Part shown: positions 10,861 to 63,916 of the stretch, piece by piece | Position numbering within the stretch: the stretch's first letter is position 1 | How the letters are laid out: each line of letters starts with the position of its first letter | Program-made: the position numbers and the translations under genes | The notes under the pieces: generated by a model | What the model was told of the DNA's origin: nothing | What the model saw: only the letters and a program-made list of their open reading frames with translations | Database searches by the model: none | Assembly (NCBI RefSeq): GCF_040939455.1 | Contig: NC_134122.1 | Coordinates: 28,799,501 to 28,863,500, forward strand | Reading direction: 5' to 3' | Source of the DNA: Microcebus murinus | Taxonomy: Eukaryota; Chordata; Mammalia; Primates; Cheirogaleidae | DNA: 64,000 nucleotides

Positions 10861-12565
10861 CCCTGTTTGAGGAGGGATTTAGCGCTGGGGCTATTGGCCG
10901 GGAGGTGACGGGTTCAAGGACCCGAGACTTGCCAAGGACCCCGGAAGGGGGAGGGCAGTGGGGCAGTCTCCAGGTGCCGGCAGGGCTTGGGGAGTCCCTG
11001 TGGATGGCAAAACCCTGACTTGGGGACCGGGACAGAGTTTGAGGGTTCCGGCAGGAGAGGCGCCGCTCTGTGGGTGGGAAGCTAAGCTGATACCTGAGTC
11101 CTAGAGCACAAACGGGACCTTCGAGAGGGGAAGCCTGTGTCACACCGGGGTTGAAGTTTGGCCGGAGAAGTGGATGCCGGTAGCTGGGGGGTGGGGTGCG
11201 CATGGGCCGCGGGATTGAATGAGGGCTGCGGTGGCTGAGCGCTGGCAAGGTTGGGGTCCGAAAGGACAAGCTAGTGGCACAGGCGCAGGATAAGTGAACG
11301 TATTACTCCAAACCCACCCTTCTCCTCCCCTCCTGGCCTCACACTCAGCCTGGCTCTATTCTAGAATGTCCTGCCCGGCTGCTTCTGCCGTCCTTGCTGC
11401 TGCTTTCTCTGGGCCTCCCAGTGCTGGGCGCCCCCCCACGCCTTAGCCTCATCTGTGATGGTCGAGTGCTGGAGAGGTACATCCTGGAAGCCAAGGAGGC
11501 AGAGAATGTCACGGTGAGGCCCTCCCCCCAGCACGCTCCACTGAACTCACTTGCAGGGCTCCAGGGTTCAGGGTGGAGGTGGGAAGCTGGATCCTCCCAG
11601 GATGATACAGCTGGTGGCTCCCAAAGCATACCTGGAAGCTAGGTAAGGGGCGTCCTATGGCCGGTGGTCCCGGAATCAGAGCCCTGCCCTGAGGGGCCTA
11701 ACTCCTTGTGTACATTTCAGATGGGCTGTGCCGAAGGCTGCAGCTTGAGCGAGAATATCACCGTCCCAGACACCAAAGTTAACTTCTATGCCTGGAAGAG
11801 AATGGAGGTGAGTTCATTTTCTTCCTTCCTCTTGGGGAGTCTCATTTTGGGAAACTGATAGGGTAAAAGAGGGAATGATGGAGACAAGAGAAGAAATGGA
11901 GCAAGAGAGATGAGGGCTGTATGGAATATGCTCATTCATTTGTTCACTCACTCATTCATTCATTCAACAAACCTTATTGCATACTCTGTTTGCTTAGCTT
12001 GGTGTCTGGGGCTGCTGAGCAGGGAGGGGATGGCCTGTGACAGCTGATTCCACGGCTCCATTCCCTGCAGGTTGGGCAGCAGGCTGTAGAAGTCTGGCAG
12101 GGCCTGGCCCTGCTCTCAGAAGCCGTCCTGAGGGGCCAGGCCCTGTTGGCCAACTCCTCCCAGCCATCAGAGACCCTGCAGCTGCACGTGGACAGAGCCG
12201 TCAGCGGCCTGCGCAGCCTCACCTCCCTGCTTCGGGCGCTGGGAGCCCAGGTGAGTAGCTGAGGACACTTCTGTGTGCCCTTTCTAAGACAGAGAGAAAG
12301 GGCCTGTGAAGGAATACTGGGGCTCTCCTTACGTCCCTATTCTGTTCCTAATCCCACCTCCCTCCGGGGTCCCCAGCACTGCAGTAACCTCCTGTTCTCC
12401 CCTTGGCAGAAGGAAGCCATCTCCCCTCCAGTTGCAACCTCAGCTGCTCCACTCCGAACGTTCACTGTAGACACTCTGTGCAAACTTTTCCGAATCTACT
12501 CCAATTTCCTCCGGGGAAAGCTGAAGTTGTACACGGGGGAGGCCTGCAGGAGAGGGGACAGGTGA
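10808..12565 (+). CDS. EPO: Erythropoietin precursor
   Basis: Five coding exons: 10808-10820, 11365-11513, 11721-11807, 12071-12250, 12410-12565, all with GT-AG introns, giving 194 codons (human 193). The product is a secreted four-helix cytokine that binds EPOR on erythroid progenitors and drives red-cell production. Residues 1-26 form the signal peptide and the mature chain starts APPRL. Kept features are three N-glycan sequons (N52, N66, N111), the O-glycan serine S154, the C35-C189 and C57-C61 cysteines, and the C-terminal ACRRGDR. Odd points: two extra residues (S32-L33) before Ile-Cys, one residue fewer in the signal peptide, and a fifth cysteine at 167 where human has Arg (rodents also have Cys there). 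The start was chosen by homology to MGVHEC; here it reads MGVCEC. Expression is controlled by the 3' hypoxia enhancer. Confidence 0.97.
11931..11966. repeat. (ATTC)n microsatellite in EPO intron 3
   Basis: Imperfect run of CATT/CACT tetramers (ATTCATTTGTTCACTCACTCATTCATTCATTC). Confidence 0.8.
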
Positions 12566-13150
12566 CCAGGTGCCCCCTCCTGGTCACGTCCACCACCTCA
12601 CTCACCACATTGCCTGTGCCACGCCTTCCCCCACCACTCCCAACCCCCATCGAGGGGCTATCAGCTCAATGCCCGCCTGTCCCACGGACACTCCAGTGCC
12701 AGCAGTGACATCTCAGGGGCCAAAGGAACTGTTCAGAGCTCAACTGTGAGACTGAAGGATGTCATAGGGCCAGCCTGAGGCCCCAAAGCAGGAAGAATTC
12801 AGAGATCAGCTTTAAACTCAGGGACAGCGCCATGGTGGGGAGACACCTAAACTCACCTGATGCCCTGCAGGATGGGATGCCAGGACAAGCTTTGGAGGCA
12901 AATACCTCTTTTTGTACCTACCATCAGGGACAGGAGGATGAACTGGAGAATTTAAGTGGCAAGCTGTGAATTCTTCAGGCCCCATGGGGACTGTCATGAC
13001 AGGGGCCCACTGGATGGGGGGCGGTGGGAGCCGTGAAGATGGGATGGGGGCTGACCTCTGGCTCTCATGGGTCCAAGTCTTGTGTATTTTTCAATCTCAC
13101 TGGCAAGAACTGAAACCACTAATATGGCTCTTGGCTTCTCTGTTTTCCCC
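12566..13150 (+). other. EPO: EPO 3' UTR
   Basis: It follows the stop and resembles the human 3' UTR, including the segment near 13085-13140 (TTTTTCAATCTCACTGGCAAGAACTGAAACC) close to the human poly(A) site. No canonical AATAAA is present. The 3' end is inferred from human and is approximate. Confidence 0.7.
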
Positions 13151-13237
13151 GGAGCCCCCTACTTCCCTGGCTCTGCCCCCATCTTGGCAGCAGGGCAGCA
13201 GGTCTGGGAAACCAGAAGTTGTAGGGGCGGGGATTGG

Positions 13238-13290
13238 GCCCTACGTGCTGCCTCACACAGCCTTTATGACCTCCTGACCTCACCGGGCTT
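13238..13290 (+). promoter_or_regulatory. EPO: EPO 3' hypoxia-response enhancer
   Basis: The three parts of the classic enhancer are present in order: the HIF site TACGTGCT (core ACGTG 13243-13247), the ancillary CACAG (13256-13260), and a nuclear-receptor direct repeat spaced by two, TGACCT-CC-TGACCT (13267-13280). In human these bind HIF-1/2, an unidentified partner, and HNF4 with related receptors, giving oxygen-dependent expression in liver and kidney. It lies about 680 bases past the stop, just beyond the mRNA end, as in human. Here the second half-site is a perfect TGACCT, whereas human reads CGACCT as I recall. Confidence 0.93.
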
Positions 13291-14220
<930 letters not shown>

Positions 14221-16340
14221 GCCATTATCCCATATGTGTGGCCCAGTCTTTCTGCTTATATCATAGAACACAGAGAAGTCAGCCTATGCCCCTGCACATA
14301 AGCAAAAGAGAGAATGTTTTGCAATCTGTGGCGGGAAAACTTACTGGCAGGTTAGGGAGTTGGAAGGTATTTGCTAGCTGGGGGTGGTGGTGAGGGGAGT
14401 GGAACTGTGTGGGAGGAGTCCACAAAGGGGAGGACCCAAAAGAGAATTTTCGCTCTGGCCAACCCTGCTCTGGGGCTATAGTGCCCTCTTCAGATAGCAT
14501 TAGGAACTGTTAGAGAAACACCAGAATCCTTAGGGCTCTGACCTCCTACTTTTCAATACAAATTTGTATTGTGGTTTCCACAGATGACATCTCATTCTTG
14601 CCCCATGGCTGTAAGTTGATAAGGGAGGAATATCCCTCTTAAGCTGGTGAAACTGGAGCTAACAGACTAGTTCTTAAGCCCAAGGGATTCAGCTAACAAA
14701 GGACAGAGCTAGGGCCAGAACATGAGATTTAGGACTAATAACCCCGAAGCCTTGTCCACCTCTTAGCCTGATTTGTTACCTAAGGCTCAGACAACCCATA
14801 ATTGAGTAACTGGCTCTTTTCCTGCCCCCCCCCACCTTTTCTGTTGCCAACAGAAAAACAGACAATGGTATCGTCTCCCAACTCATGGGAATCATGCCCA
14901 AATCTCTCTAAAACTCCCTTCTTGATTTTTAAAAATTGATTGTTAAAAATCAGTTGTGCCCTCCACACAGATTTATGATTTTTAAAAAACTTCGGCTGTG
15001 CGGATTTAATCTCCTCCTCTGTCCCCATACCCTGGCCCCCCTAATCTTACAGATGAAGGAACTAAGGCCCAGAGAAGGTGAGCAAAGTGCCCAAGGACAC
15101 ACAGTGACACCTCCAGTTCTCTGGAGTGATTTCTGGGCTTTCCCACAGCCCCGGCTCTCTCATGCCTGTTCCTGCAGAGCCCAGTGGTCCTCCCCACCTT
15201 CCTGCCCTGCCTTGATCTCCCCATCCCCATGTCCAAGCAAAGTGGAAGCGGTGGCCATCCAGCTCTGTGGTGCCAAAGAGAGGTCAGCTAAAGCAGCCAC
15301 CAGAAGACTTATTGCCCAACCGAAGGGGCTGTGACCAATCCTTTTCTGTGGTTCTTCCCTGGTTAACCATTTCCTGCCCTATCTCGATGACTCTGCTAAC
15401 CAGGCATGGAGGAAGAAGAGCGGAGGAGTGTTTGGGGTGGGCGTCCTTTAATAGCCCCAGCTTTGGCAGGAGCAGGCAGGTCTTTCCCTCCTGGGTGTGA
15501 TGCTGCATGGGCCCTGTTAGTGTTCCCTGGCACTGCTCTCCAGGCTCATTTGGGCAGAAGTGGTCCCACGGACTGCAAAGGGGCTTTCCGACCTTCCTCC
15601 TAGACACCTGGTGCCAGCACAGGAGAATGGCTGGCCCTGGTCTCTCTGTCACTTGTCCCTGGCATCTCTGTCACTTGTCAAGGGCAAAGATCAGGCACCC
15701 TAGTGTGTTCTGCATATTTGTGGAGGTGTCAGGGGGCTGCTGAGAGGAAAGGAGTGAAACTGAAAGTTTCTGGAAACACCTGAGTGTGGTGAGCTACAGA
15801 AAATCTGGACTCAGGCTGGCTCAGCACACTGCCCGGCCCCAACCCTCCAGCCTAGGTAGGTACAGCTCCCTGTGCCGTGGGAGTCAACAGGTTTTTTCAC
15901 AGGCAGTAAAATTTCCCTTTCAGCTGAAATCTTATGTAGAATTGCCACTTATAAAACTGATAAAAGCAGGGCTGCTCTGGCTGGGTGGGACCCCCACCTC
16001 CACATTCATTTCAATGTCCCCAAGAGCCCCTGAGGGGCACCTCTGTAGAGCTGTGGGACTCGGCAGAACACAGCGTGGGAACAATGGGTGTCGTGAGAGT
16101 ACCTGGGCTTTGGAGTTGGCACCGTGTTCTTACAGGGGCAACTGACTTCTTTCTCGGGAGCTCTGTCTCCACACATGTCAAATGAAAACAGTCATGTTTG
16201 CAGTGAAGTGGACATGAGATTCAGTTAGATCACCTGGAAGAAATGCTGCTTCCAGCTCCCGGAGAGCTGATCTGTTCAAGGCCCCACCCTGCCACCTCGA
16301 TGTTAGCACCTCGCAGTACTGCCACTGTCTCCCGCCCTCC
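14221..16340. other. Intergenic with MIR fragments
   Basis: MIR-like pieces occur near 14590-14770, 15045-15115 (ACAGATGAAGGAACTAAGGCCCAGAGAAGG) and, reversed, 16085-16215. The rest is unique. No gene is supported. Confidence 0.45.
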
Positions 16341-16506
16341 ATGACCTCCTCACCACAGCTCCTCTGGGATCCATACTCCACCTGGCTGCCCTCTGGAGCA
16401 GCCTTTTGAAAATGCAAGTGGGATCACATCCCTCCTGTTGCTTAACAATCTTTTGGTGGCTCCTCAAAGCTATGGCATTCAAGGTCCTCCAAGACAGGGC
16501 CCAGCC

Positions 16507-16515
16507 TACACAAAC

Positions 16516-16550
<35 letters not shown>

Positions 16551-16560
16551 CACACACACA
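16507..16560. repeat. (CA)n microsatellite
   Basis: About 25 CA units with two CAAACA interruptions. Confidence 0.95.
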
Positions 16561-16570
16561 ATTATCATTC

Positions 16571-16905
16571 CTTTTTTTTTTTTTTTTTTGAGTCAGAGTC
16601 TCACTCTGTTCCCCAGGCTAGAGTGCTGTGGTATCAGCCTAGCTCACAGCAACCTCAAACTCCTGGGCTCAAGCAATCCTCTGCCTCAGCCTCCCAAGTA
16701 GGTGGGACTACAAGCATGTGCAACCATGTCCGGATAATTTTTTCTCTATATATATTTTAGTTGGCCAATTAATTTCTTTCTATTTATTGTAGAGGCGGGG
16801 TCTCGCTCTTGCTCAGGTTGGTCTCGAACTCCCGACCTTGAGTGATCTGCCCGCCTTGGCTTCCCAGAGAAAGGATTACAGGGGTGAGCCACCGCGCCCA
16901 GCCAA
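16571..16905 (-). mobile_element. Alu SINE, minus orientation
   Basis: A full dimeric Alu complement with the strepsirrhine-type right arm. ATTATCATTC is repeated at 16561-16570 and again just after the element near 16907-16916, the target duplication. Confidence 0.92.
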
Positions 16906-17200
16906 AATTATCATTCTTGCCCTTCTCCAAAAATGTCATGCTCCCTCAAAGCTTGCAATATTCCCTCAGCCTGGAAGGTTCCTTCTCAATCTCTTGCCCA
17001 ATTACCATCTCTTTGTCCTTTAGGAAGTCCCTCAGGGGTCACCTCCTGCAGAAATTCTTCCCTAACCAGTTCCCTGCCCTTTCTCTCACAGTGACCTGGG
17101 TCAGATACTCCCTACCAAAGCACCCTGTGGTGACTGCCTGGTCACTTGTCTGCCCACCAGGGAGACACTGGTTGCAGTGACACTTTGGAAGTGTCAAGTG

Positions 17201-18059
17201 AGGCTAAAGGAGGGATGGTCTGGGCGGTGAGAAGGGGCTAGCATCAGCCCAAGCAGGCAGGCAGATGGGCTGTGGCAGGACTGGTGAGAAGCTCACCTGA
17301 GATGGGCACTACTGTGGCCTCCATGGCCTGGGGCCTGCTCTATCCACCTCCTACCTCACAGAGGCCACTAAACTCACACAGCCACTGGCTCTGCACAGCC
17401 CCCTGCTCCCGTTACAGAGCCTGCTGTCACCCCCTCCCCACCTGATTCTCTGTGTTCTTGACTTTTCCACCCACTTCTCAGAAGCTCTTTTCTCATCTTC
17501 TCTGGCTGTAGGACCCGTCCCATCAGCATTTACATGGGCTCAAATTTCTCCTATCTCTAAAGGTCCCTCTAGCTTGTCCTGATTTCTGCACCTGCTCCCC
17601 AAGTTTCCTCTACTTTACAGCCCAACAGTTCTAAAACCTTGTCGCCAACTCCCATCAGAATCTCATTCCTTAACTTCCATTCCCTCCTCAACCCCTCCTG
17701 TCTGGCCCTTCAATTGGCTCTCACTAATCTCTTATGACATCCCAGATCTGTTTTATAGGAGCTCACGGGATGCACGAATATGCAGAACACACAGAAATCC
17801 CCACACTCCCCATCCCAGAGGTGACCACTGCTCCCAGCTTGATACGTGTCCTTTTACTTCCATTTGCACACCTCTACCTAATATATATACATAAACACAC
17901 ATCTTTGTTAGGCAATTTTATGTAAAAGGGATCATACTATATATTTTCCTCCTGTAACTCGCCTCTTTTATTTAATAATACGTCTAGGTGCTATTTCCAC
18001 CATCAGAATATATGGATCTATCACTGTTCCTTTGGGGGGGGTGTCAAAAATAGACTTTA
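17201..18059. other. Intergenic, partly LINE-like
   Basis: 17201-17730 is C/T-rich and unassigned. From about 17740 to 18040 the text resembles an old L1 3' region (GTGACCACTGCTCCCAGC, AAAAGGGATCATACTATAT). No gene seen. Confidence 0.4.
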
Positions 18060-18391
18060 GGCCAGGTGCGGTGGCTCATGCCTGTAATCCTAGCTCTCTG
18101 GGAGGCCAAGGTGGGTGGATTGCTCGAGGTCAGGAGTTCGAAACCAGCCTGAGCAAGAGAGAGACCCCATCTCTACTATAAATAGAAATTAATTGGCCAA
18201 CTAATATATATATAGAAAAAATTAGCTGGGCATGGTGGCACATGCCTGTAGTCCCAGCTACTCGGGAGGCTGAGGCAGGAGGATCACTTGAGCCCAGGAG
18301 TTTGAGGTTGCTGTGAGCTAGGCTGTTGCCATGGCACTCACTCTAGCCTGGGCAACAAAGCGAGACTCTGTCTCAAAAAAAAAAAAAAAAG
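18060..18391 (+). mobile_element. Alu SINE, plus orientation
   Basis: A full dimer with a 16-A tail and an 11-bp target duplication AATAGACTTTA at 18049-18059 and 18392-18402. Confidence 0.95.
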
Positions 18392-18424
18392 AATAGACTT
18401 TAATAAACAGTATATTATCAAATA

Positions 18425-19020
18425 ATACTTTTAAAAAATTTTAAATTGCAGTAAAATATACACTACAGAAAATTTACCATCTTAACCATTTTTAAGCATA
18501 CAGTTCAGCGGCACTAAGTATATTCACATTGTGGTATGCTATCACCACCAGCCATCTCCAGAACTTTATCTTGCAAAACTGAAACTCTGTACCTATTAAA
18601 CTCTAACTCTCCATCACCCTCTCCCTGCCCCTGGCACCCACCATTCTACTTTCTGCCTCTATGATTTTGATTGCTCTAGGTACCTGACATAGTGGCATCA
18701 TTCACTGTCCTTTTGTGACTGCCTTATTTCACTTAGCATACCGTCCTCCATGTTGTAGCATGTGTCAGAATGTCCTTCCTTTTTAAGGTTGAATGATATT
18801 CCACTGTATGTACAGATCACATTGTGTTTATCCATTCACCTGTTGATGGACTCTTGGGCTGCTTCCACCTTTTGGCTGTCATGAATAATGTTGCTGTGAT
18901 CATGGGTGTACTATCTGTCCAAGATCCTGCTTTCAATTCTTTTGAGTATATATTGATACACAGAAGTAGAATTGCTGATCATATGGTGATTTTACCTTTA
19001 ATTTTTTGAGAACACCATTC
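18425..19020 (-). mobile_element. Old L1 3' fragment, minus orientation
   Basis: Typical mammalian L1M-type 3' text in reverse: CCATCTTAACCATTTTTAAGC, CAGTTCAGCGGCACTAAGTA, TGTTGTAGCATGTGTCAGAATGTCCTTCC. It has no intact frame. Confidence 0.75.
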
Positions 19021-19052
19021 CATTTAATGCCTACATAGTAATAATTCTTCTC

Positions 19053-20330
<1,278 letters not shown>

Positions 20331-20339
20331 GCATCCTTA

Positions 20340-20438
20340 GAAGGGTGCCAAGCGAGGAGGGCCCAGGCTGTATAAACGTGGCCTGGGCTTCTCACTGTCC
20401 CTTCCCCTCTCCCCTGAGAGCTGCCTCTGAGGTCTCTC
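20340..20438 (+). promoter_or_regulatory. ZAN: ZAN promoter (TATA box) and 5' leader
   Basis: TATAAA at 20371-20376 sits 63 bases before the ZAN start codon, so transcription probably begins near 20400 and the leader is about 40 bases. A compact TATA promoter suits a testis-restricted gene. The upstream DNA is LINE-like. Confidence 0.65.
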
Positions 20439-55399
<34,961 letters not shown>

Positions 55400-55420
55400 G
55401 TTGTCTTCCAACAGAGTTAA

Positions 55421-55426
55421 AATAAA
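55421..55426 (+). terminator. ZAN: ZAN poly(A) signal AATAAA
   Basis: AATAAA lies 21 bases after the stop codon. A GT-rich stretch follows (GAGGTGTG at 55440), so the 3' UTR is only about 40 bases. Confidence 0.85.
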
Positions 55427-55449
55427 AATATTTATTTTTGAGGTGTGAA

Positions 55450-56368
55450 TTTCCACGTGGTTATGGGTAGAAGAAGCTGGGTCTGTGAGGGGGTTCTTGG
55501 GGGAGAAATATGAAGGGGACACAGCCTGGGGCTGGGGCGGTGGGAGGCTGTCCCTGAGAGGAAGCCACACTGGTGCCCACTCAGCCTGGGAGGTCGCCAT
55601 CAGGGCGGGCAGAGGGCAGGGACGAGGGAGGATGAAGGGTGGGCTGCTTCTGATACAGGAGAAAAGACTTCGTCCCAGGAGCCCTCGTTCTTAGAGGAAA
55701 TGAAGTGGTCTCTGAGCGCTGTGTCAAGGGTAGTGCAAGGTGACTGAGTTTTACATTTCTGGCGATGAGAAGAATTGCTGGGTAGAAGCTAAGGATGGGG
55801 AATGCGGCTTTTTCCAAAGAGCGACCCAGTCCATGACCCTCTGGAGAGCCGTCCACCCTACATTTGTCCATTTCCCAAAACAGCCTAGGGGTCACTATGG
55901 GAGCTGAGGGAGGGGACAGGGGCAGGCTGGTCTCTATCAAGTAGCCAGACACACTCGCACCAGCCTGAGGCCACAGTGCAAACACTCTATCCCTCCCCCA
56001 GTGTCAGGCAGGTCCTTGCCTGGGACATCTTGCTTGGGGTCTAAGAAATGAAGGCTGCCAAGTGGGCAGGGGAGGGTCAAGATATAGGGTCCAAAGGGAA
56101 AGGGGACATGGGTTTAGGGATGTCAAAGCAGGCAGGATACTGGGTTCTAGAAAGTCATTGTTACTCTGCACTCATCCTCAAAGATGGCCACCTCTGCAGG
56201 AGGAAAGGGCCCCAGGAAGGGAGGGGTGCCGCTGGCCAGGCCACCCTGCCCAGCGGGACTTCCCCTTCCTGTAGTAGGGGGCTGCGCATGGCAGGAAGGC
56301 TCAGGCAGCCTCCAGAGCTGGGCATCACGGGGCCTGTGCAGCCCACCTGCCCTGACCCTCTCCCCTCG
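55450..56368. other. Spacer between convergent ZAN and EPHB4, first half
   Basis: Unique GC-rich DNA. No gene, RNA or repeat recognised. Confidence 0.5.
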
Positions 56369-56701
56369 CTTTTTTTTTTTTTTTGAGACAGAGTCTCACT
56401 TTGTTGCCCCAGCTAGAGTGCAGTGGTGTTAGCATGGCTCACAGCAACCTCAAACTCCTGGGCTCAAGGGATCCTTCTGCCTTGGCCTCCTGAGTAGCTG
56501 GGACTACAGGCATGTGCCACCATGCCTGGCTAATTTTTTCTATATATTTTTTCGTTGGCCAATTAATTTCTTTCTATTTTTAGTAGAGAAAGGGTCTCGA
56601 ACTTGCTCAGGCTGGTTTCGAACTCCTGACCTTGAGCGATCTCTGCCTGCCTCGGCCTCCCAGAGTGCTAGGATTGCAGGCATGAGCCACTGCGCCAGGC
56701 C
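56369..56701 (-). mobile_element. Alu SINE, minus orientation
   Basis: Full dimer complement with the strepsirrhine-type right arm and an 18-T start. Confidence 0.92.
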
Positions 56702-57899
56702 TCCCTTGGCATTTTTATTTACCCTTTGCCTTCGTTCTCAGCCTTGCCACTACCCCCCGACCTCCATCCTCCCCATACCAGCTCTCTAATTCACCTTCTC
56801 TGTCTGATGTCTGGTGGGCAGGAGGAGGGGTGGGCCTGGGCCCGCACCCTCTGCACTCACCCTTCCTCCGCAGGACTGAGTCCCTGCCACCCCCTATGGG
56901 GAACACATGCATGCTACATCACCATGGGAGAGGGGACAGGGCTCAGGAGTTTTGGGGACTCCATTAGAGGGTGGTAGAGGTAGGAAATGGGAACAAGGGC
57001 ACTGTCCAAGGCTCCCTGGGCAGGGAGGGCCCCAAGCTGTGGACTGGGGCCCTCGCACTGACCCACATCCAACACTAGGGGGCGACTGAGGTGCAGAAAT
57101 GGGAAAAGCTCCTCTGGCTAAACCAGGCCTGCCCCTGCAGGTGCCCAGAGGGAGGGCAGACACTGGGAGAAAAGAAGGAAACTGCAAAGATGGCAGGAAA
57201 GAAAACCAGGCAGTTGGAGCTGGGGACTGAGCCCATACTCATCTTCCTGTTGGGGAGGGAGAAGCCAGGGGTGACACTTAGGAGGCTTCCCCTCCCCTTC
57301 CCTTCCCAGGAGGCTGGGAGAACCTGCCTGGGCAGCATCTTGAATGGGAGAATTGTCCTCAAAGCCCCAGCCCAGCCTCTGTGTGTGTGTGTGTGTGTAT
57401 ACACGTGGGGGGTCCCCTCCTGCCTCTCCCCGCTCCCCCCCTCACAGCCAATGCAGACACTCTCCCCCACGGCCTCTAAACCAGCCCCAGCTGTCAACAT
57501 CTGGTCCACATCTGTCTCCTTCATGACTGGACCCCCTGCCCCAGCCTGAGCCCCCTCCTCCTCTAAAAAGGAGGCTGCAGGGCAGGGCTAAGAGCTCAAG
57601 TCTCCCTTCCCTCCCACAGCCCCCAGCCTCTGCTAAGGGAGGTGGGGGGAGGCAGCCCCACCCCGGAGGTGCCCCAGGCTCTTGGCAGAGCCAGCTGGAG
57701 CCGTTAGAAGCAGCTGCCAGTGACTCATATCCCAGGCCCCCACCCCCACCTCAAACACACCCTGGGGCCCAGAACTATGCCCCTCACCAAAGCCCTGCTG
57801 TCCCCAGACCCCCAACCCCTCTCAGTGGGCCATAAAGTCCCCCAGACTCCACTCTCTTAAGGATCTAGTCCATCCTGGTTCCTAATCACCCCCAGAGCT
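56702..57899. other. Spacer, second half, with (GT)n
   Basis: GC-rich unique DNA with a short GT microsatellite at 57380-57399. C-rich tracts lie at about 57420-57750. No gene is supported. Confidence 0.5.
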
Positions 57900-58804
57900 G
57901 GGACACTTCCCATTTTCTTTTATTTATACAAAAAGTTATTTTTTTAAATATAATTTAAGAACCCTCCAAGCACCGACGTTTGACGTTTGACTCTGGTTTC
58001 CACCACCACCTCACTGCCCCTTTCACTACCCACCCCTACAACCACCCCAGACACAGCTTGGGGGTTTCTGGGGAGGCAGGGGAATGTCGGGGTCGTGGTG
58101 CGACCAAGGCACTGTTCTGGAAAGATACAAGGATGGGTCCCTGTTTCAACTTGGGCAAAGGAGGCAACAGCGAAACAGGTGACCTCCAATACAAAAAGTT
58201 ATGACAAGGACCGTAGAAAAAAACGAAACAAAAGGTCGGGGGGTGGGAGGGTGAGGGGGATAAGACCAAAAACAAAACTCAAAAACCTTCAATATGAAGG
58301 CAGCAGATGGGGGAGGGGCATTTACAAGGGAAAAATGATTGAGTTTGGTGGCAAAAGCAGCAAGTTGGGGCATCAAAGCCCAATGATTTTGTCACTGGGC
58401 CATGACACCCCTTCCTGCCTCCTGGGACAGGCTCCACCCGGGAGCTCATCACCCTCTTTGGTCTGCAGGAACACACCCGTTAAGGTGGGGGAGCACCTGG
58501 GGAGCCCTCTGGGGAGGTAAGGAGATTATGGGCACTTCCTTCCCCTCTGTTCACACCCAGTCCTGAGGGAAAGGCACCCTCACCCTTGGTCTGGGGTTAC
58601 CCACCCAGGTTTGTAGGGGGAGGGGATTTTTACACTCCCATATGGCAGAACACCCAAATCCTGTCTCTGCAAATTGCCAACTCCCCACCCCGATAAGTTC
58701 AAAGTGCAATCCGGTGGGGCACAGGGATGGGGGCCTCTGTGAGTCCCCACTCTGCCCCAGGAAGAAGGGGAGGCTGTGTCCCTGGGGTGGGGAGTTCCTG
58801 CAGG
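57900..58804 (-). other. EPHB4: EPHB4 3' UTR
   Basis: Non-coding stretch between the stop codon and the poly(A) signal. Purine-rich patches occur near 58200-58345. No repeat recognised. Confidence 0.7.
57919..57924 (-). terminator. EPHB4: EPHB4 poly(A) signal (AATAAA on the minus strand)
   Basis: TTTATT on the plus strand, about 880 bases past the EPHB4 stop. The mRNA end should be near 57900. A/T-rich DNA surrounds it. Confidence 0.7.
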
Positions 58805-63553
<4,749 letters not shown>

Positions 63554-63887
63554 GGCCGGGTGCGGTGGCTCACGCCTGTAATCCTAGCACTCTGGGAGGC
63601 CGAGATGGGAGGATTGCTCAAGGTCAGGAGTTCAAAACCAGCCTGAGCAAGAGTGAAACTCCGTTTCTACTAAAAAAATAGAAATAAATTAATTGGCTAA
63701 CTAAAAATATATAGAAAAAAGTAGCCGGCCATAGTGGCGCATGCCTGTAGCCCCAGCTACTCGGGAGGCTGAGGCAGAAGGATTGCTTGAGCCCAGGAGT
63801 TTGAGGTTGCTGTGAGCTAGGCTGCCACCACGGCACTCTAGCCTGGGCAGCAACAGAGTGAGACTCTGTCTCAAAAAAAAAAAAAGA
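63554..63887 (+). mobile_element. Alu SINE, plus orientation
   Basis: Full dimer with target duplication GAAAATGTTTTCA at 63541-63553 and 63888-63900. Confidence 0.95.
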
Positions 63888-63916
63888 GAAAATGTTTTCA
63901 CTTTTTAAAAAAAGAT

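Larger units (their letters stand above)
16341..17200 (+). repeat. L2 LINE remnant split by (CA)n and an Alu
   Basis: L2-type text (CACATCCCTCCTGTTGCTTAACAATC ... ATGGCATTCAAGGTCC) stops at a CA microsatellite at 16507-16560 and resumes after the Alu at 16571-16905 (CCTGGAAGGTTCC ... GGGGTCACCTCCTGC). Confidence 0.65.
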
